Below are positions 18,194 to 26,835 of a stretch of 64,000 bases of DNA, piece after piece. Source of the DNA: UMGS1889 sp900556055 (GTDB lineage: Bacteria > Bacillota > Clostridia > Oscillospirales > Ruminococcaceae); the NCBI GenBank assembly GCA_902463265.1, contig CABQEV010000006.1, positions 1-64,000 of the forward strand. Direction: 5' to 3'. The first letter of the stretch is position 1. Each line of letters begins with the position of its first letter. A model generated the notes under the pieces. The model did no database searches and was not told the DNA's origin. It saw only the letters and a list, made by a program, of their open reading frames with translations. Made by a program: the position numbers and the translations under genes.

Positions 18194-18247
18194 TTTTACG
18201 ACCAATCCTTTTTGATTATAAAGAAACGCCGAACTCTGTGCGGCATT

Positions 18248-18844
18248 TCACAGCAGCAGTTCGGAGATCATGAAATAGATGAGCGTAACATAAAAAGTCA
18301 GATTTCCGAATCCGACAATAAGCGCTCCGCAGAAAGCTGCCGCAAATGCAGCAATATTCATGAATTTCACAATATTTTCGGCATATGCAGTCCTGTCTGC
18401 ACTCATATATTTTTCCGCCGCAAGAGAAACTATTCTTCCTCCGTCAAAGCCCTTCAGCGGCAAAAGATTAAATCCGCCCGTAACCAGATTCACTGCCGCA
18501 AACAGCTTTGCATCCTCATTATCCGACAAAAAACAGAACAGCACAAAAAGAACAAAATTCATCATAACGCCGCCAAGCAGAACAGCCAGCTCCTTCGCAT
18601 ATCCGATAAACTTTTTTTCGGGAACTATTTTTATCCCCGCCCCGTAAAGACATATTCTTTTCACAGGCAGACCGACTGCTGACATTACCGCAAGATGACC
18701 CGCTTCATGGAGGATACACGCCGCCATTGCGTATGATGCGCAGCCGTTCCCATCGAGCAGGATTATCAGCGAAATAACAGCAAAAAAGCCGAAATATACG
18801 GCTATCTTTATTTTTCCGAATGGTATTAAAATCAAATTTTCCAC
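18248..18844 (-). CDS. M50 family (site-2-protease-like) membrane metallopeptidase
   Basis: A 198-residue membrane protein with HEAGH (H46, E47, H50) in the second hydrophobic segment and NLLPLKGFDGGRI as the third zinc ligand motif, the layout of short SpoIVFB-like M50 proteases. Four to five membrane helices are apparent. The start is uncertain: GTG at 18844 has a ribosome binding site that touches it, while an in-frame TTG at 18835 is better spaced. Target unknown; SpoIVFB-like activity on a sigma precursor is one possibility only. Confidence 0.82.
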   Translation of the reverse strand: MENLILIPFGKIKIAVYFGFFAVISLIILLDGNGCASYAMAACILHEAGHLAVMSAVGLPVKRICLYGAGIKIVPEKKFIGYAKELAVLLGGVMMNFVLFVLFCFLSDNEDAKLFAAVNLVTGGFNLLPLKGFDGGRIVSLAAEKYMSADRTAYAENIVKFMNIAAFAAAFCGALIVGFGNLTFYVTLIYFMISELLL

Positions 18845-18878
18845 CTCGGTAAATATTATTGCCGAGGCGGAAAATCTA

Positions 18879-20102
18879 TTACTTTTTCATTCTTATGACT
18901 GAATTTTTCGGGTAGTTTTTATTGCAGGGTATCTTTACCTTCATGGTTGCATGGCAGGCGCTTTCGACGCTTTCGCCGTTTTCATTGAATATTTCCTTTA
19001 TCGTCATTGTGTCAAACGGCTGACCAGGAGATAATATCTCAACTTCATCTCCGACGCTGAATTTGTTTCTCTGAGAACCGTAAATGAAGCCGTCCTCACA
19101 TCTGTCGACAACAGCCGCAACGTCGTATTCACGGATATATCCGCTGTTTTCGTAATACTGACAGTCATTGGGATGTCCATAGAAAAATCCCGTGCAGTAT
19201 TTCCTGTGGCTGACCTTGAATACCTCGTCCTTTATATACTGCGGCAGAGTATCATAATCATCGGGATGCTGCATAAGATAATCAACAGCCATTCTGTATG
19301 CATTTGTAACGACCGAAACATAATATGCCGATTTTGCACGTCCCTCGATCTTAAGGCTTGTAACACCGGCCTTAACAACTTCATCAAGATGATCGATCAT
19401 GCAGAGATCCTTTGCATTCAGGATATACGTTCCCTTTTCGTCCTCATATATCGGAAAAAACTGATCCGTGCGCTTTTCCTCCATAAGATGATATCCCCAT
19501 CTGCATGGCTGGGCACACTGACCTCTGTTCGCATCACGATTGACGAGATACTGCGAAAGCAGACAGCGTCCCGAAAACGAAACGCACATTGCACCGTGAA
19601 CGAATGCCTCAATGTCGAGATCTGCAGGGGTTTTCGCCCTTATCTCCGCGATCTCATCAAGCGACAGCTCTCTCGCAAGTACGACTCTCTTTGCGCCCAT
19701 ATTATAAAGTTCATTTGCCGTAACATAGTTCACTATACCTGTCTGGGTGGACATGTGTATCTCCATGTCGGGAGCAAATTTTTTAACAAGAGAAAGCAGT
19801 CCGAGGTCTGCAACTATAACAGCATCGACCTTTGCATCAACCGCTTCACGCATGAACTCCTCAAAAAGAGGTATCTCATTATTTCTCGGCAGAGTATTGC
19901 AGGTCAGGTAGACCTTGACATTTTTTGAATGACAGAGTGAAACCGCATCAGCCAGCTGATCGCAGTCAAAATTCTGCGGTGCTGCTCTCATTCCGAAGCC
20001 TTTTCCGCCGAGATATACTGCATCGGCACCGTAATCGAGTGCGGCAATAAGTCTTTCCATATCTCCCGCAGGCGCAAGCACCTCAGGTCTGTTTATAGCC
20101 AT
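18879..20102 (-). CDS. U32 family peptidase / tRNA uridine hydroxylation-type protein
   Basis: A 407-residue protein opening with PEVLAPAGDMERLIAALDYGADAVYLGG, the U32 signature, and containing four conserved cysteines around GAMCVSFSGRCLLSQYLVNRDANRGQCAQPCRW. Bacterial relatives (TrhP/YegQ, YrrN/YrrO) are needed for 5-hydroxyuridine in tRNA and bind an iron-sulfur cluster rather than acting as peptidases. The mltG-U32 adjacency resembles the yrrL-yrrN-yrrO region of Bacillus. Fifteen bases separate it from mltG. Confidence 0.9.
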   Translation of the reverse strand: MAINRPEVLAPAGDMERLIAALDYGADAVYLGGKGFGMRAAPQNFDCDQLADAVSLCHSKNVKVYLTCNTLPRNNEIPLFEEFMREAVDAKVDAVIVADLGLLSLVKKFAPDMEIHMSTQTGIVNYVTANELYNMGAKRVVLARELSLDEIAEIRAKTPADLDIEAFVHGAMCVSFSGRCLLSQYLVNRDANRGQCAQPCRWGYHLMEEKRTDQFFPIYEDEKGTYILNAKDLCMIDHLDEVVKAGVTSLKIEGRAKSAYYVSVVTNAYRMAVDYLMQHPDDYDTLPQYIKDEVFKVSHRKYCTGFFYGHPNDCQYYENSGYIREYDVAAVVDRCEDGFIYGSQRNKFSVGDEVEILSPGQPFDTMTIKEIFNENGESVESACHATMKVKIPCNKNYPKNSVIRMKK

Positions 20103-20117
20103 AGATAACCTCCGATT

Positions 20118-21458
20118 TTATGCAAGCCCTGCTTTTACGAGGTTTGCCTCATGTTCTTCAAGGGTTTTCGCATAGTAGAACTCTCCCGTTTCAAGATTGG
20201 AACAGAAGTAAAAATAATCAGTTTCTGCAGGATAAAGCACCGCCTTGATTGCATCAAGACCGGGGTTACAGATAGGTCCCGGAGGAAGTCCCGCACCCTT
20301 GTATGTATCATAAGCAGTTTTCATATTATCCGTTACATAATCGCTGTTCGGAACGATCACATCTCTTACATACGCCGAAGTAGGATCTGACTGGAGCAGC
20401 GGGAAATCATCACTGTTGTTAAGACGGTTATAGAATACGGAAGCTACCCTCTTCATGTTTGCTGTATCTCCGGCTTCCGCCTGAACGATAGATGCCAGGG
20501 TAAGCGTTTCTTCGAGAGTTTTTCCCATATCCTTCATACGTCCGAGAAGATCTCTGGTCATTTTGTCATTGAAATTCTTATAGATCTTCTTTGAAACGAT
20601 CAGCGGATCTTCATCAAGATAAAATCTGTATGTATCGGGGAAAAGATAGCCCTCCATCTTATAGAATTTAAGCGAGCTTTTCTTTATATCCGCTTCAAAA
20701 TCATATCCGAAGCTTGCGGAATTGAATGCGTCAATAAACTCATCGGCGGAGCAGACACCCTTTTCTTCAAGCCTTTTTGCCGCATCAACGAGAGTTATTC
20801 CCTCGGGAAATGTTACATCGGCAACTTCTCTTTCATTTATTGCATCTTCCTGAAGCTTTTTGATGATATCACCGTAAGACATACTGGGATTTACCTTGTG
20901 GCTTCCCGCAACATAAAATCCGTCAGTACCCTTTATCTTTGATACAACTCTGAAAAGCATCGCATCGTCAATAACACCGTTATTTACAAGGATATCGGCA
21001 ATATCCGCCGTTCCTGCATTTTCGGGTATTTCGACAACGATCTCCATATCCTGCTTACCGTGTCCGATAAGCTCTTTGGCAGTTTTGAGTGCGTATACAG
21101 CAAGAAGTATCGAAACAACTATGATAATTGTTGTCAGCAGCAGACCTACCGCAAGCTTAGTTGAAAAACGCTTTCTGCGCTTCTTTTTCGGCTTTGCCGC
21201 AGGCACTTCTTCCTCTTCCCCGTCATCATATTCTTCCGCACTGTCCGCTTCTTCAGCGTCAGCATCCGGATGATCGGCTGTATCGTTTTCATCGGTCTCA
21301 TTGTTTTCGGGAACAGTTTCTTCAATAATTTCAGCCGCAGCTTCATTTTCCGACGCTGCTCCTTCGGAAGAATTTTCATCAGGCAGAGCTGATTTTTTAT
21401 CCTCATGTTCCTTCAGAATATCGTCAAGCAGAGAATCCGTATTATCATTCAATGCCAT
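20118..21458 (-). CDS. mltG: Endolytic murein transglycosylase MltG (YceG family)
   Basis: A membrane-anchored enzyme that cuts nascent glycan strands. The product has a very acidic, low-complexity cytosolic region (about residues 1-92), a basic KPKKKRRKRF stop, one membrane helix (about 105-127) and a YceG domain with the catalytic Glu in LASIVQAEAG and the NTY-like YNRLNNSDDFPLLQSDPT segment. The ATG at 21458 is seven bases from GGAGG. The acidic extension is longer than in E. coli MltG but common in clostridia. Confidence 0.94.
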   Translation of the reverse strand: MALNDNTDSLLDDILKEHEDKKSALPDENSSEGAASENEAAAEIIEETVPENNETDENDTADHPDADAEEADSAEEYDDGEEEEVPAAKPKKKRRKRFSTKLAVGLLLTTIIIVVSILLAVYALKTAKELIGHGKQDMEIVVEIPENAGTADIADILVNNGVIDDAMLFRVVSKIKGTDGFYVAGSHKVNPSMSYGDIIKKLQEDAINEREVADVTFPEGITLVDAAKRLEEKGVCSADEFIDAFNSASFGYDFEADIKKSSLKFYKMEGYLFPDTYRFYLDEDPLIVSKKIYKNFNDKMTRDLLGRMKDMGKTLEETLTLASIVQAEAGDTANMKRVASVFYNRLNNSDDFPLLQSDPTSAYVRDVIVPNSDYVTDNMKTAYDTYKGAGLPPGPICNPGLDAIKAVLYPAETDYFYFCSNLETGEFYYAKTLEEHEANLVKAGLA

Positions 21459-21460
21459 TC

Positions 21461-22072
21461 TCATGCCTCCTTACAAATCTTTTTTGCATATTTTTCCGTT
21501 ACGAGCATATTTACAGGGATATCAAATCTTCCGTGTTCAAGACGGTTCACCGTACATCCGCAGTAGCATATCCCCATGCGGTAAAGTCCGCTGTGGGATG
21601 AAAGAAACCTGTCATAATATCCCTTTCCGTAGCCAAGCCTGAATCCTGCAAGATCAAAGGAAAGCCCCGGAACGATGCACAGTGCATTTTCAAACATATG
21701 CATTTCCCTGCATCTCGACGGGATAGGTTCAAGCACTCCGAACGAATAGACCTCAAGATCATCAAACGATGTTATCTCATAAAAGATCATGTCCCTGGTA
21801 CCCTCAACGCATCTCGGCGCAGCAACGGTTTTTCCGTCATCAAGCGCACGTTCGATCAGCATATGCGTATCCACCTCGATAGGCGTTGACACGTAAGTAA
21901 GCAGCGTATCGCAGTCACGGTATGCAGCAGAGCCGATTATCCTGTTGAATATGCTCTCATCCTTCTGAGCCTTGATCTCAGGCAGCATTGTACGTCTGAA
22001 ATCCTTGTATTTTGCCCTGAGTTCTTTTTTGTATTCGCGGATATCTGTAAATATTTTATCTCCAATATTCAT
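21461..22072 (-). CDS. 5-formyltetrahydrofolate cyclo-ligase
   Basis: Converts 5-formyl-THF to 5,10-methenyl-THF using ATP. The conserved C-terminal block FDLAGFRLGYGKGYYDRFL is intact, as is KKELRAKYKDFRRTML at the N-terminus. The start MNIGDKIF at 22072 gives a normal 203-residue protein and lies one base after the DJ-1 stop, suggesting coupling; a longer frame adds unrelated residues from within the neighbouring gene. It abuts mltG. Confidence 0.95.
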   Translation of the reverse strand: MNIGDKIFTDIREYKKELRAKYKDFRRTMLPEIKAQKDESIFNRIIGSAAYRDCDTLLTYVSTPIEVDTHMLIERALDDGKTVAAPRCVEGTRDMIFYEITSFDDLEVYSFGVLEPIPSRCREMHMFENALCIVPGLSFDLAGFRLGYGKGYYDRFLSSHSGLYRMGICYCGCTVNRLEHGRFDIPVNMLVTEKYAKKICKEA

Positions 22073-22073
22073 A

Positions 22074-22619
22074 TCAGATATCCCACAGGATCTGTGCTGC
22101 GATCCTGTCTGCTTCTTCCTTTGATTTGAGTGCGGAGATGATCTCATACGCAAATTCAAGAGATGCACCTGCTCCTCTGCCTGTGATGAATTTTCCGTCT
22201 GTAACTGCGGGAACATCTATGTATTCCGCACCCTTAAGCTCTGTTTCAAAGCCCTTGTAGCAGGTAGCCTTTTTGCCCGAAAGAAGTCCCTTATGACCAG
22301 GAACGGAAGGGGCTGCACATATCGCCGCGATATATCTTCCGTTATCAGCACAGAAATCCAGTGCTGACTGAACAGCAGCAGATGCCTCTAAATTCTGTGT
22401 TCCTCTCAGACCGCCGGGCAGCATAACAAGCTCCGTCGAATCATCAAGCTTCATATCGCTGTCGGCAATATCAGCCAGTACAGGTATCTTATGTGAGCCA
22501 ATGATCTCACGCTTGCCGATGCCGACTGTTGTTACCTCAATGCCTGCACGTCTCATAAGATCAACAGGGGTAAGTCCCTCAACTTCTTCAAATCCGTCTG
22601 CAAGAAATACATATACCAT
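22074..22619 (-). CDS. DJ-1/PfpI family protein
   Basis: A 181-residue flavodoxin-like protein of the DJ-1/ThiJ family: VFLADGFEEVEGLTPVDLMRRAG at the start and the nucleophile elbow AICAAPSV with its Cys near residue 104. Members act as chaperones, deglycases or proteases; the exact activity is unknown. ATG 22619 lies nine bases from AAGGAG; an upstream alternative is not supported. Confidence 0.92.
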   Translation of the reverse strand: MVYVFLADGFEEVEGLTPVDLMRRAGIEVTTVGIGKREIIGSHKIPVLADIADSDMKLDDSTELVMLPGGLRGTQNLEASAAVQSALDFCADNGRYIAAICAAPSVPGHKGLLSGKKATCYKGFETELKGAEYIDVPAVTDGKFITGRGAGASLEFAYEIISALKSKEEADRIAAQILWDI

Positions 22620-22632
22620 AATAAAACACTCC

Positions 22633-23514
22633 TTATAATATCTCAACAGTATTTTTTCTCAGCAAAAATGCGGGATAATACGACTGCTTTGCCTTTCTCA
22701 GCCCCTCAATGCCGAGATCCTCCTCACGGTTCATATAGGTGAAATTCTTTCCGTAAAGCTTTGCAAATTCATTGTTTACGGCTGTATATGCACCCTGAAC
22801 ATCGTGCAGAGCCTTTTCGATATGAACTCCCAGTGTATCTGATGTTATCTTCTCGCCGATCGTGAAGCCGACCAGTTTTCCATCAGCTTTAAGGACTCCG
22901 CCCATCAGCTCCAGCTCATGAAAGCTGCTGAAAAACGTGTGTATCGCAAACTGCTCCGCAACGCTTGAAAACGTGTCATAGCCGTTGCTGTCGTTATACG
23001 AATTGACGGCAAATTCAATGCAGTCGTCAAAAAGGTCCTCAGTCAGCGGCAGAAACTCCCACTCATTTTTATAGAAATTATTAAGGTGATTGCGTTTCTG
23101 ATGATACTTCTTTCCTTTGAGATTTATCAGATCCTCGGAATTGTAAATATAATCAAACTCGCCCTCATCTGCGGACACTTTTACCCTTCCCGGATAAAGC
23201 TCCTCAAAAATACGGATATTTTCATCAGAAACGGACGAAACAACAAGCGGCTTTCCTTTGCTTTCAGCATATTTCCGCATCTCCGAAAACACATCGGCAT
23301 AATCGCCCTTTCCAGCGGGAAATGTAAAAACAGGTTCGTCCTTTCCAGAACAGCAGATGTAAAAATCCTTGTATCTTGTGATCTTTGTATCATTTAGCCT
23401 GCGCCACGCAAGATTATTTGCAAAGCAATATTCGCATCCTCTGAAACCTGATTCAGCAAGAAGCTTATCTACCCATGGCTTGTCCGAAAGCGTCAGCTCT
23501 CTGAATTCAAGCAT
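22633..23514 (-). CDS. DUF2156 domain protein (phosphatidylglycerol lysyltransferase-like GNAT fold)
   Basis: A 293-residue protein with the tandem GNAT fold of DUF2156: KGKKYHQKRNHLNNFYKNEW and the later GEKITSDTLGVHIEKALHDVQGAYTAVNNEFA and YMNREEDLGIEGLRKAKQSYYP blocks. Related C-terminal domains in MprF transfer amino acids to lipids, but this protein has no membrane segments, so its acceptor is unknown. Start at ATG 23514 with AAGGAAGG upstream. It follows tmk by two bases. Confidence 0.88.
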   Translation of the reverse strand: MLEFRELTLSDKPWVDKLLAESGFRGCEYCFANNLAWRRLNDTKITRYKDFYICCSGKDEPVFTFPAGKGDYADVFSEMRKYAESKGKPLVVSSVSDENIRIFEELYPGRVKVSADEGEFDYIYNSEDLINLKGKKYHQKRNHLNNFYKNEWEFLPLTEDLFDDCIEFAVNSYNDSNGYDTFSSVAEQFAIHTFFSSFHELELMGGVLKADGKLVGFTIGEKITSDTLGVHIEKALHDVQGAYTAVNNEFAKLYGKNFTYMNREEDLGIEGLRKAKQSYYPAFLLRKNTVEIL

Positions 23515-23516
23515 AC

Positions 23517-24185
23517 TTAACCTTCCTTTATTTCCTTCATGATCGCAGCGGATATTGCTTCTATCGGCAGAGGCTCGCCATTTTCGGCACAGCTTATCAC
23601 CTTCCAGCCAAGACGTTCGGCAGAAAAAAGAGCAGCTCTGCGGCAATCCCTGAGATATGCCCTGTCAGCCTCATGGATATCCTTTTGGGATTCATCGCCA
23701 TGATATCGTTCGCTCAGAAGCTTCTGAGACACCTCGGGCGGCATATCCAGAAAGATCGTTATATCCGCTTCGGGAATACCCAGCTTTTTATGTTCATAAT
23801 CAAATATCCATGAGAGAAAGCCGTCCCACTCACTTTCGGGGAGCTTGACCATCTGATGGATGGCATTTGATGAAACATATCTTGCCGAAAGGATAGTTTT
23901 CCCCTCAGCCAGCTTGTTTTCCCACTTGGTTTTATAGCTTATATATCTGTCTATCGCATAAAAGCTCGATGCAGCGTATGCATTGACATCGGAAGCTTTG
24001 GGAGCGATCTCACCGTGAAGATACATTCTGACAGGTGCGGATGAATCGCTTTCGTAATCGGGAAAGCTGATCGTTTCGACATCTTCTCCGCCCGAAACGA
24101 GCAGATCTCTGACAATACCTAGCTGTGTAGATTTTCCGCTTCCGTCAAGACCGTCAATAACAATAATTTTTCCTGAACCGCTCAT
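23517..24185 (-). CDS. tmk: Thymidylate kinase
   Basis: Phosphorylates dTMP to dTDP. P-loop is DGLDGSGKST (11-20); the DRY-like YAIDRYISYKTKW and RYVSSNAIHQM segments match the dTMP-binding region, and the lid contains YHGDESQKDIHEAD. Length 222 residues. It heads a long minus-strand run (DUF2156, DJ-1, cyclo-ligase, mltG, U32) and has its own consensus promoter. Confidence 0.94.
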   Translation of the reverse strand: MSGSGKIIVIDGLDGSGKSTQLGIVRDLLVSGGEDVETISFPDYESDSSAPVRMYLHGEIAPKASDVNAYAASSFYAIDRYISYKTKWENKLAEGKTILSARYVSSNAIHQMVKLPESEWDGFLSWIFDYEHKKLGIPEADITIFLDMPPEVSQKLLSERYHGDESQKDIHEADRAYLRDCRRAALFSAERLGWKVISCAENGEPLPIEAISAAIMKEIKEG

Positions 24186-24234
24186 TAAAATACTTCCTCG
24201 ACAACATAATTTCGTATTATACGATACACCTTTT

Positions 24235-24263
24235 ATTTTATCATTTTATTCTACATTAGTCAA
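24235..24263 (-). promoter_or_regulatory. Promoter of the tmk gene run
   Basis: Minus strand TTGACT, 17-base spacer, TAAAAT, about 50 bases upstream of tmk. Confidence 0.8.
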
Positions 24264-24307
24264 CATTTATTTTATCTGTATCAAAAAAATTCAGAAAATA
24301 AAAACAA

Positions 24308-24342
24308 GCCGAGGCAAACGCAATATCTGCATCTGCCTCGGC
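24308..24342 (-). terminator. Terminator after the Cys-rich gene
   Basis: GCCGAGGCA pairs with TGCCTCGGC around a 17-base loop, followed on the minus strand by TTGTTTTTATTTT. It closes the rtcB-HEAT-Cys-rich gene run. Confidence 0.88.
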
Positions 24343-24364
24343 AAACGGATAAGCCGAAGTTATG

Positions 24365-25204
24365 TCAGCTTTCGTCGCTGTCGCAATTATTGCATCCGCA
24401 GCCTGAACTTCCCGAATTTCCCGGGCAGGGGCTTTCGGGTGACGGATCACAGGCAGGGAAAAATTCACTGACGGGAAAGCTAAGCTTTTCAAAGATCTCA
24501 CAGGGCGATTCCGCAGTTCCGCAATTGCATTCCTTTTTCGGAATGCAATAATCGTATGCAGGGACAACGACCGCCACCGGTCTTGAAAGCTGGACTATGG
24601 AAAAAATACCGAGTGTTACAACAATAACGGGAACTCTTGATTCAGGATCACATGTCTGACAGCACTCACTGTTAATATACGCTGTTGCTGTAACGGGACC
24701 GGTTGAGCAGCCGCAGCCTGCCGAAGGGCACTTACACTTTACTCTTGCATCAAGCACGATGGGATCGACAACTCTTACTGTCGCCTTAGGTGCAGCGGAA
24801 GGCTGATCATCCGATACGGCAGCAGCACAGCTGTTTGAAATGCTGTCATATGATTTTGTGTTGCCTTCGCAGCCATAAAGAATACATTTCTTTGTCCACA
24901 CTACAGTTCCTTCAGCAGTGCCTGTTCTTGTGCAGCTGTCGGCATATACGTCAAAAGCAAGATCAAAGGTATAAACAATATCAACTGCATAATATCCCTT
25001 GGAAAAAGGCACTTCGCTGACATTAACGCTCACGCTGTCGATAACGGCTGTTCTCGGCTTTACGATGTTTCCGTCGCATACAGTACCTTCTCTGAGATTA
25101 ACGGTCATATCGGAGATGCAGTCTCTGTCAGTGCAGGAATCGTAGATCCTCTGCGCCTCTATGCATACAGCATCCCTGAAATTTCCGCAGTTACCGATAC
25201 TCAT
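24365..25204 (-). CDS. Cysteine-rich protein of unknown function
   Basis: 279 residues with 25 cysteines (about 9%). The N-terminus (NCGNFRDAVCIEAQRIYDSC) resembles clostridial hypothetical proteins I cannot name with a function. Cys pairs cluster in three places: CKCPSAGCGC near residue 165, CCQTC near 190, and a C-terminal tail CGCNNC. A middle part (DSVSVNVSEVPFSKGYYAVDI) looks like beta-rich repeats. No signal peptide or membrane helix. The ATG at 25204 is seven bases from AAGGAGG. A spore- or surface-layer role is conceivable but only inference. Confidence 0.8.
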   Translation of the reverse strand: MSIGNCGNFRDAVCIEAQRIYDSCTDRDCISDMTVNLREGTVCDGNIVKPRTAVIDSVSVNVSEVPFSKGYYAVDIVYTFDLAFDVYADSCTRTGTAEGTVVWTKKCILYGCEGNTKSYDSISNSCAAAVSDDQPSAAPKATVRVVDPIVLDARVKCKCPSAGCGCSTGPVTATAYINSECCQTCDPESRVPVIVVTLGIFSIVQLSRPVAVVVPAYDYCIPKKECNCGTAESPCEIFEKLSFPVSEFFPACDPSPESPCPGNSGSSGCGCNNCDSDES

Positions 25205-25281
25205 TTGCAAACCTCCTTATATATATTAAAGTACGTTTTTCTATGTACTTCCCTATATATTATTCATTGCGTTTCAAAATG

Positions 25282-26835
25282 TTACTTATGCAAATGTTCA
25301 AGGTCGAATATCAGTAAATCATAAATATCATTGGTTATTCTTCCGCATGATAATGCATCATCGGCAGCAATACGTATCTTTTCCGCAAGTTCGCTGCTTA
25401 TCTTCGCATAAACATTTCTCTGAGAAACAGCTTTTGCTGTCTGAAATGCGATACCTTCACTGCCGTAAACTTCAAGCAGATACGGAAGTCTTTCCCATGA
25501 ATTCTCATGCATCATCAGCATGATAAGACGGCGCTTCAGGACGGGATCGCTTACAGATCTGTACAGTTGATACAGATTATCCGCACCTAAAAGCGGTTTC
25601 GCTGACATCGCCGCACGGTACGCCGCCGCAGCAAGCTTTTTGTTCTCCGATGTCAGGTAACTGAAATAAATTTCTCCGCCCCTGTCTCCTATTATATGTG
25701 AAAGTGAAATCAGTGCAAGCGCAGCCGCCTTTTCATCACTGCCCGAAAGCATTTCCCTAAGCGGCTTCTCTGCCTTTTTCGCATCGGACAATTCACCCAG
25801 CCCAAGCACTGCCGCATAACGCTTATCTCCGTCAAGCTCTTTCAGATAAAAATCCGCAAAATCAAAATCAGGATCATATTTCTGAACAATGAACGCCGCA
25901 AGCTCCCGCATTGATTTCTTTTCATCAAGCAGGAACTCCTTTGCTGTTTCGGCATCTGCCTTTCCTTGCCCGTACATGAACTGAAGTGCATTTTTCCGCA
26001 CAACGCCGCTCCTGCTCCTGAGCCATCTCTCCGCCGTTTCATCTGAAATATCATACAGCGACAGCATTCTGCCGATCAGAAACGACTGCAAAAGCGTATT
26101 ATTTTCGCAATTTACATATTGCTCAGCCATTTTTGAAGACACGGTTTTTCCGTCAACCGCAAGGTCATAAAACGCTCTTCTTTCACACAGTTCCATTGCA
26201 GATATCTTTTCTGCCGTAATTTCATTCTCATCGGAAAAACGGCTTTTTATCATGCTTATGGCATCTTCTGCGGCATTGTCACTGCGTCTCAGACAGGAAC
26301 GCAGCCTGACAGCATAATATACCGAATGAAGAAGCTCATCTGTGCCGCATATTTTCAGTCTGTAAAACACTGCATCTTCAGCCGCCCGTCTTACCTCTCC
26401 TACCCAGTCATTCATGCCGATAAAAAGATAAGGCAGCGAACCGTCAAGCTCTTTCAGCTTCTTTATGCATTTTTCACGGAAATATCCGTCGGGATGAAAG
26501 CTTCCGATCGCCATAACGGCAAAAAGCTCACTATCATTCGCAGCATTTCTTTCAATACGGCTGATATCGACATCTTTCCATGAAATACTCCATGTGAGTG
26601 ACGTTTTTTCCCTGAAATCATGGGAAAGTTCACGGATCTTGGCGGCATTCAGTCCCCCGAGATAATCCCCGAGAGCAGCCGCACACCGCTTCATATTTTC
26701 AGCATCTTTTTCGGCAAAAACACAGTATGCTTCGCTGAAAAATCGTTCATCTCCTGCCTCAAATCTTTCAAGCGATTTAAGATATATGCTCTGCTTCCAA
26801 TTGAAAACGGAGCCAAAAAGGTTCAAGTTACTCAT
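25282..26835 (-). CDS. HEAT-repeat protein coupled to rtcB
   Basis: 517 residues, largely alpha-helical repeats of about 30 residues, for example AVMAIGSFHPDGYFREKCI, SVYYAVRLRSCLRRS, AAVLGLGELSDAKKAEK and AAALALISLSHIIGD. Such HEAT solenoids usually bind proteins or nucleic acids. The start codon overlaps the rtcB stop by eight bases, so the two are translationally coupled and probably act together. A longer in-frame start inside rtcB is unlikely. No catalytic motif is seen; a role as an RtcB accessory factor is inference. Confidence 0.82.
   Translation of the reverse strand: MSNLNLFGSVFNWKQSIYLKSLERFEAGDERFFSEAYCVFAEKDAENMKRCAAALGDYLGGLNAAKIRELSHDFREKTSLTWSISWKDVDISRIERNAANDSELFAVMAIGSFHPDGYFREKCIKKLKELDGSLPYLFIGMNDWVGEVRRAAEDAVFYRLKICGTDELLHSVYYAVRLRSCLRRSDNAAEDAISMIKSRFSDENEITAEKISAMELCERRAFYDLAVDGKTVSSKMAEQYVNCENNTLLQSFLIGRMLSLYDISDETAERWLRSRSGVVRKNALQFMYGQGKADAETAKEFLLDEKKSMRELAAFIVQKYDPDFDFADFYLKELDGDKRYAAVLGLGELSDAKKAEKPLREMLSGSDEKAAALALISLSHIIGDRGGEIYFSYLTSENKKLAAAAYRAAMSAKPLLGADNLYQLYRSVSDPVLKRRLIMLMMHENSWERLPYLLEVYGSEGIAFQTAKAVSQRNVYAKISSELAEKIRIAADDALSCGRITNDIYDLLIFDLEHLHK

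Noticed and set aside
22073..22216. N-terminal extension of the 5-formyl-THF cyclo-ligase
   Set aside because: It overlaps the DJ-1 gene in another frame and lacks family similarity; ATG 22072 fits better.
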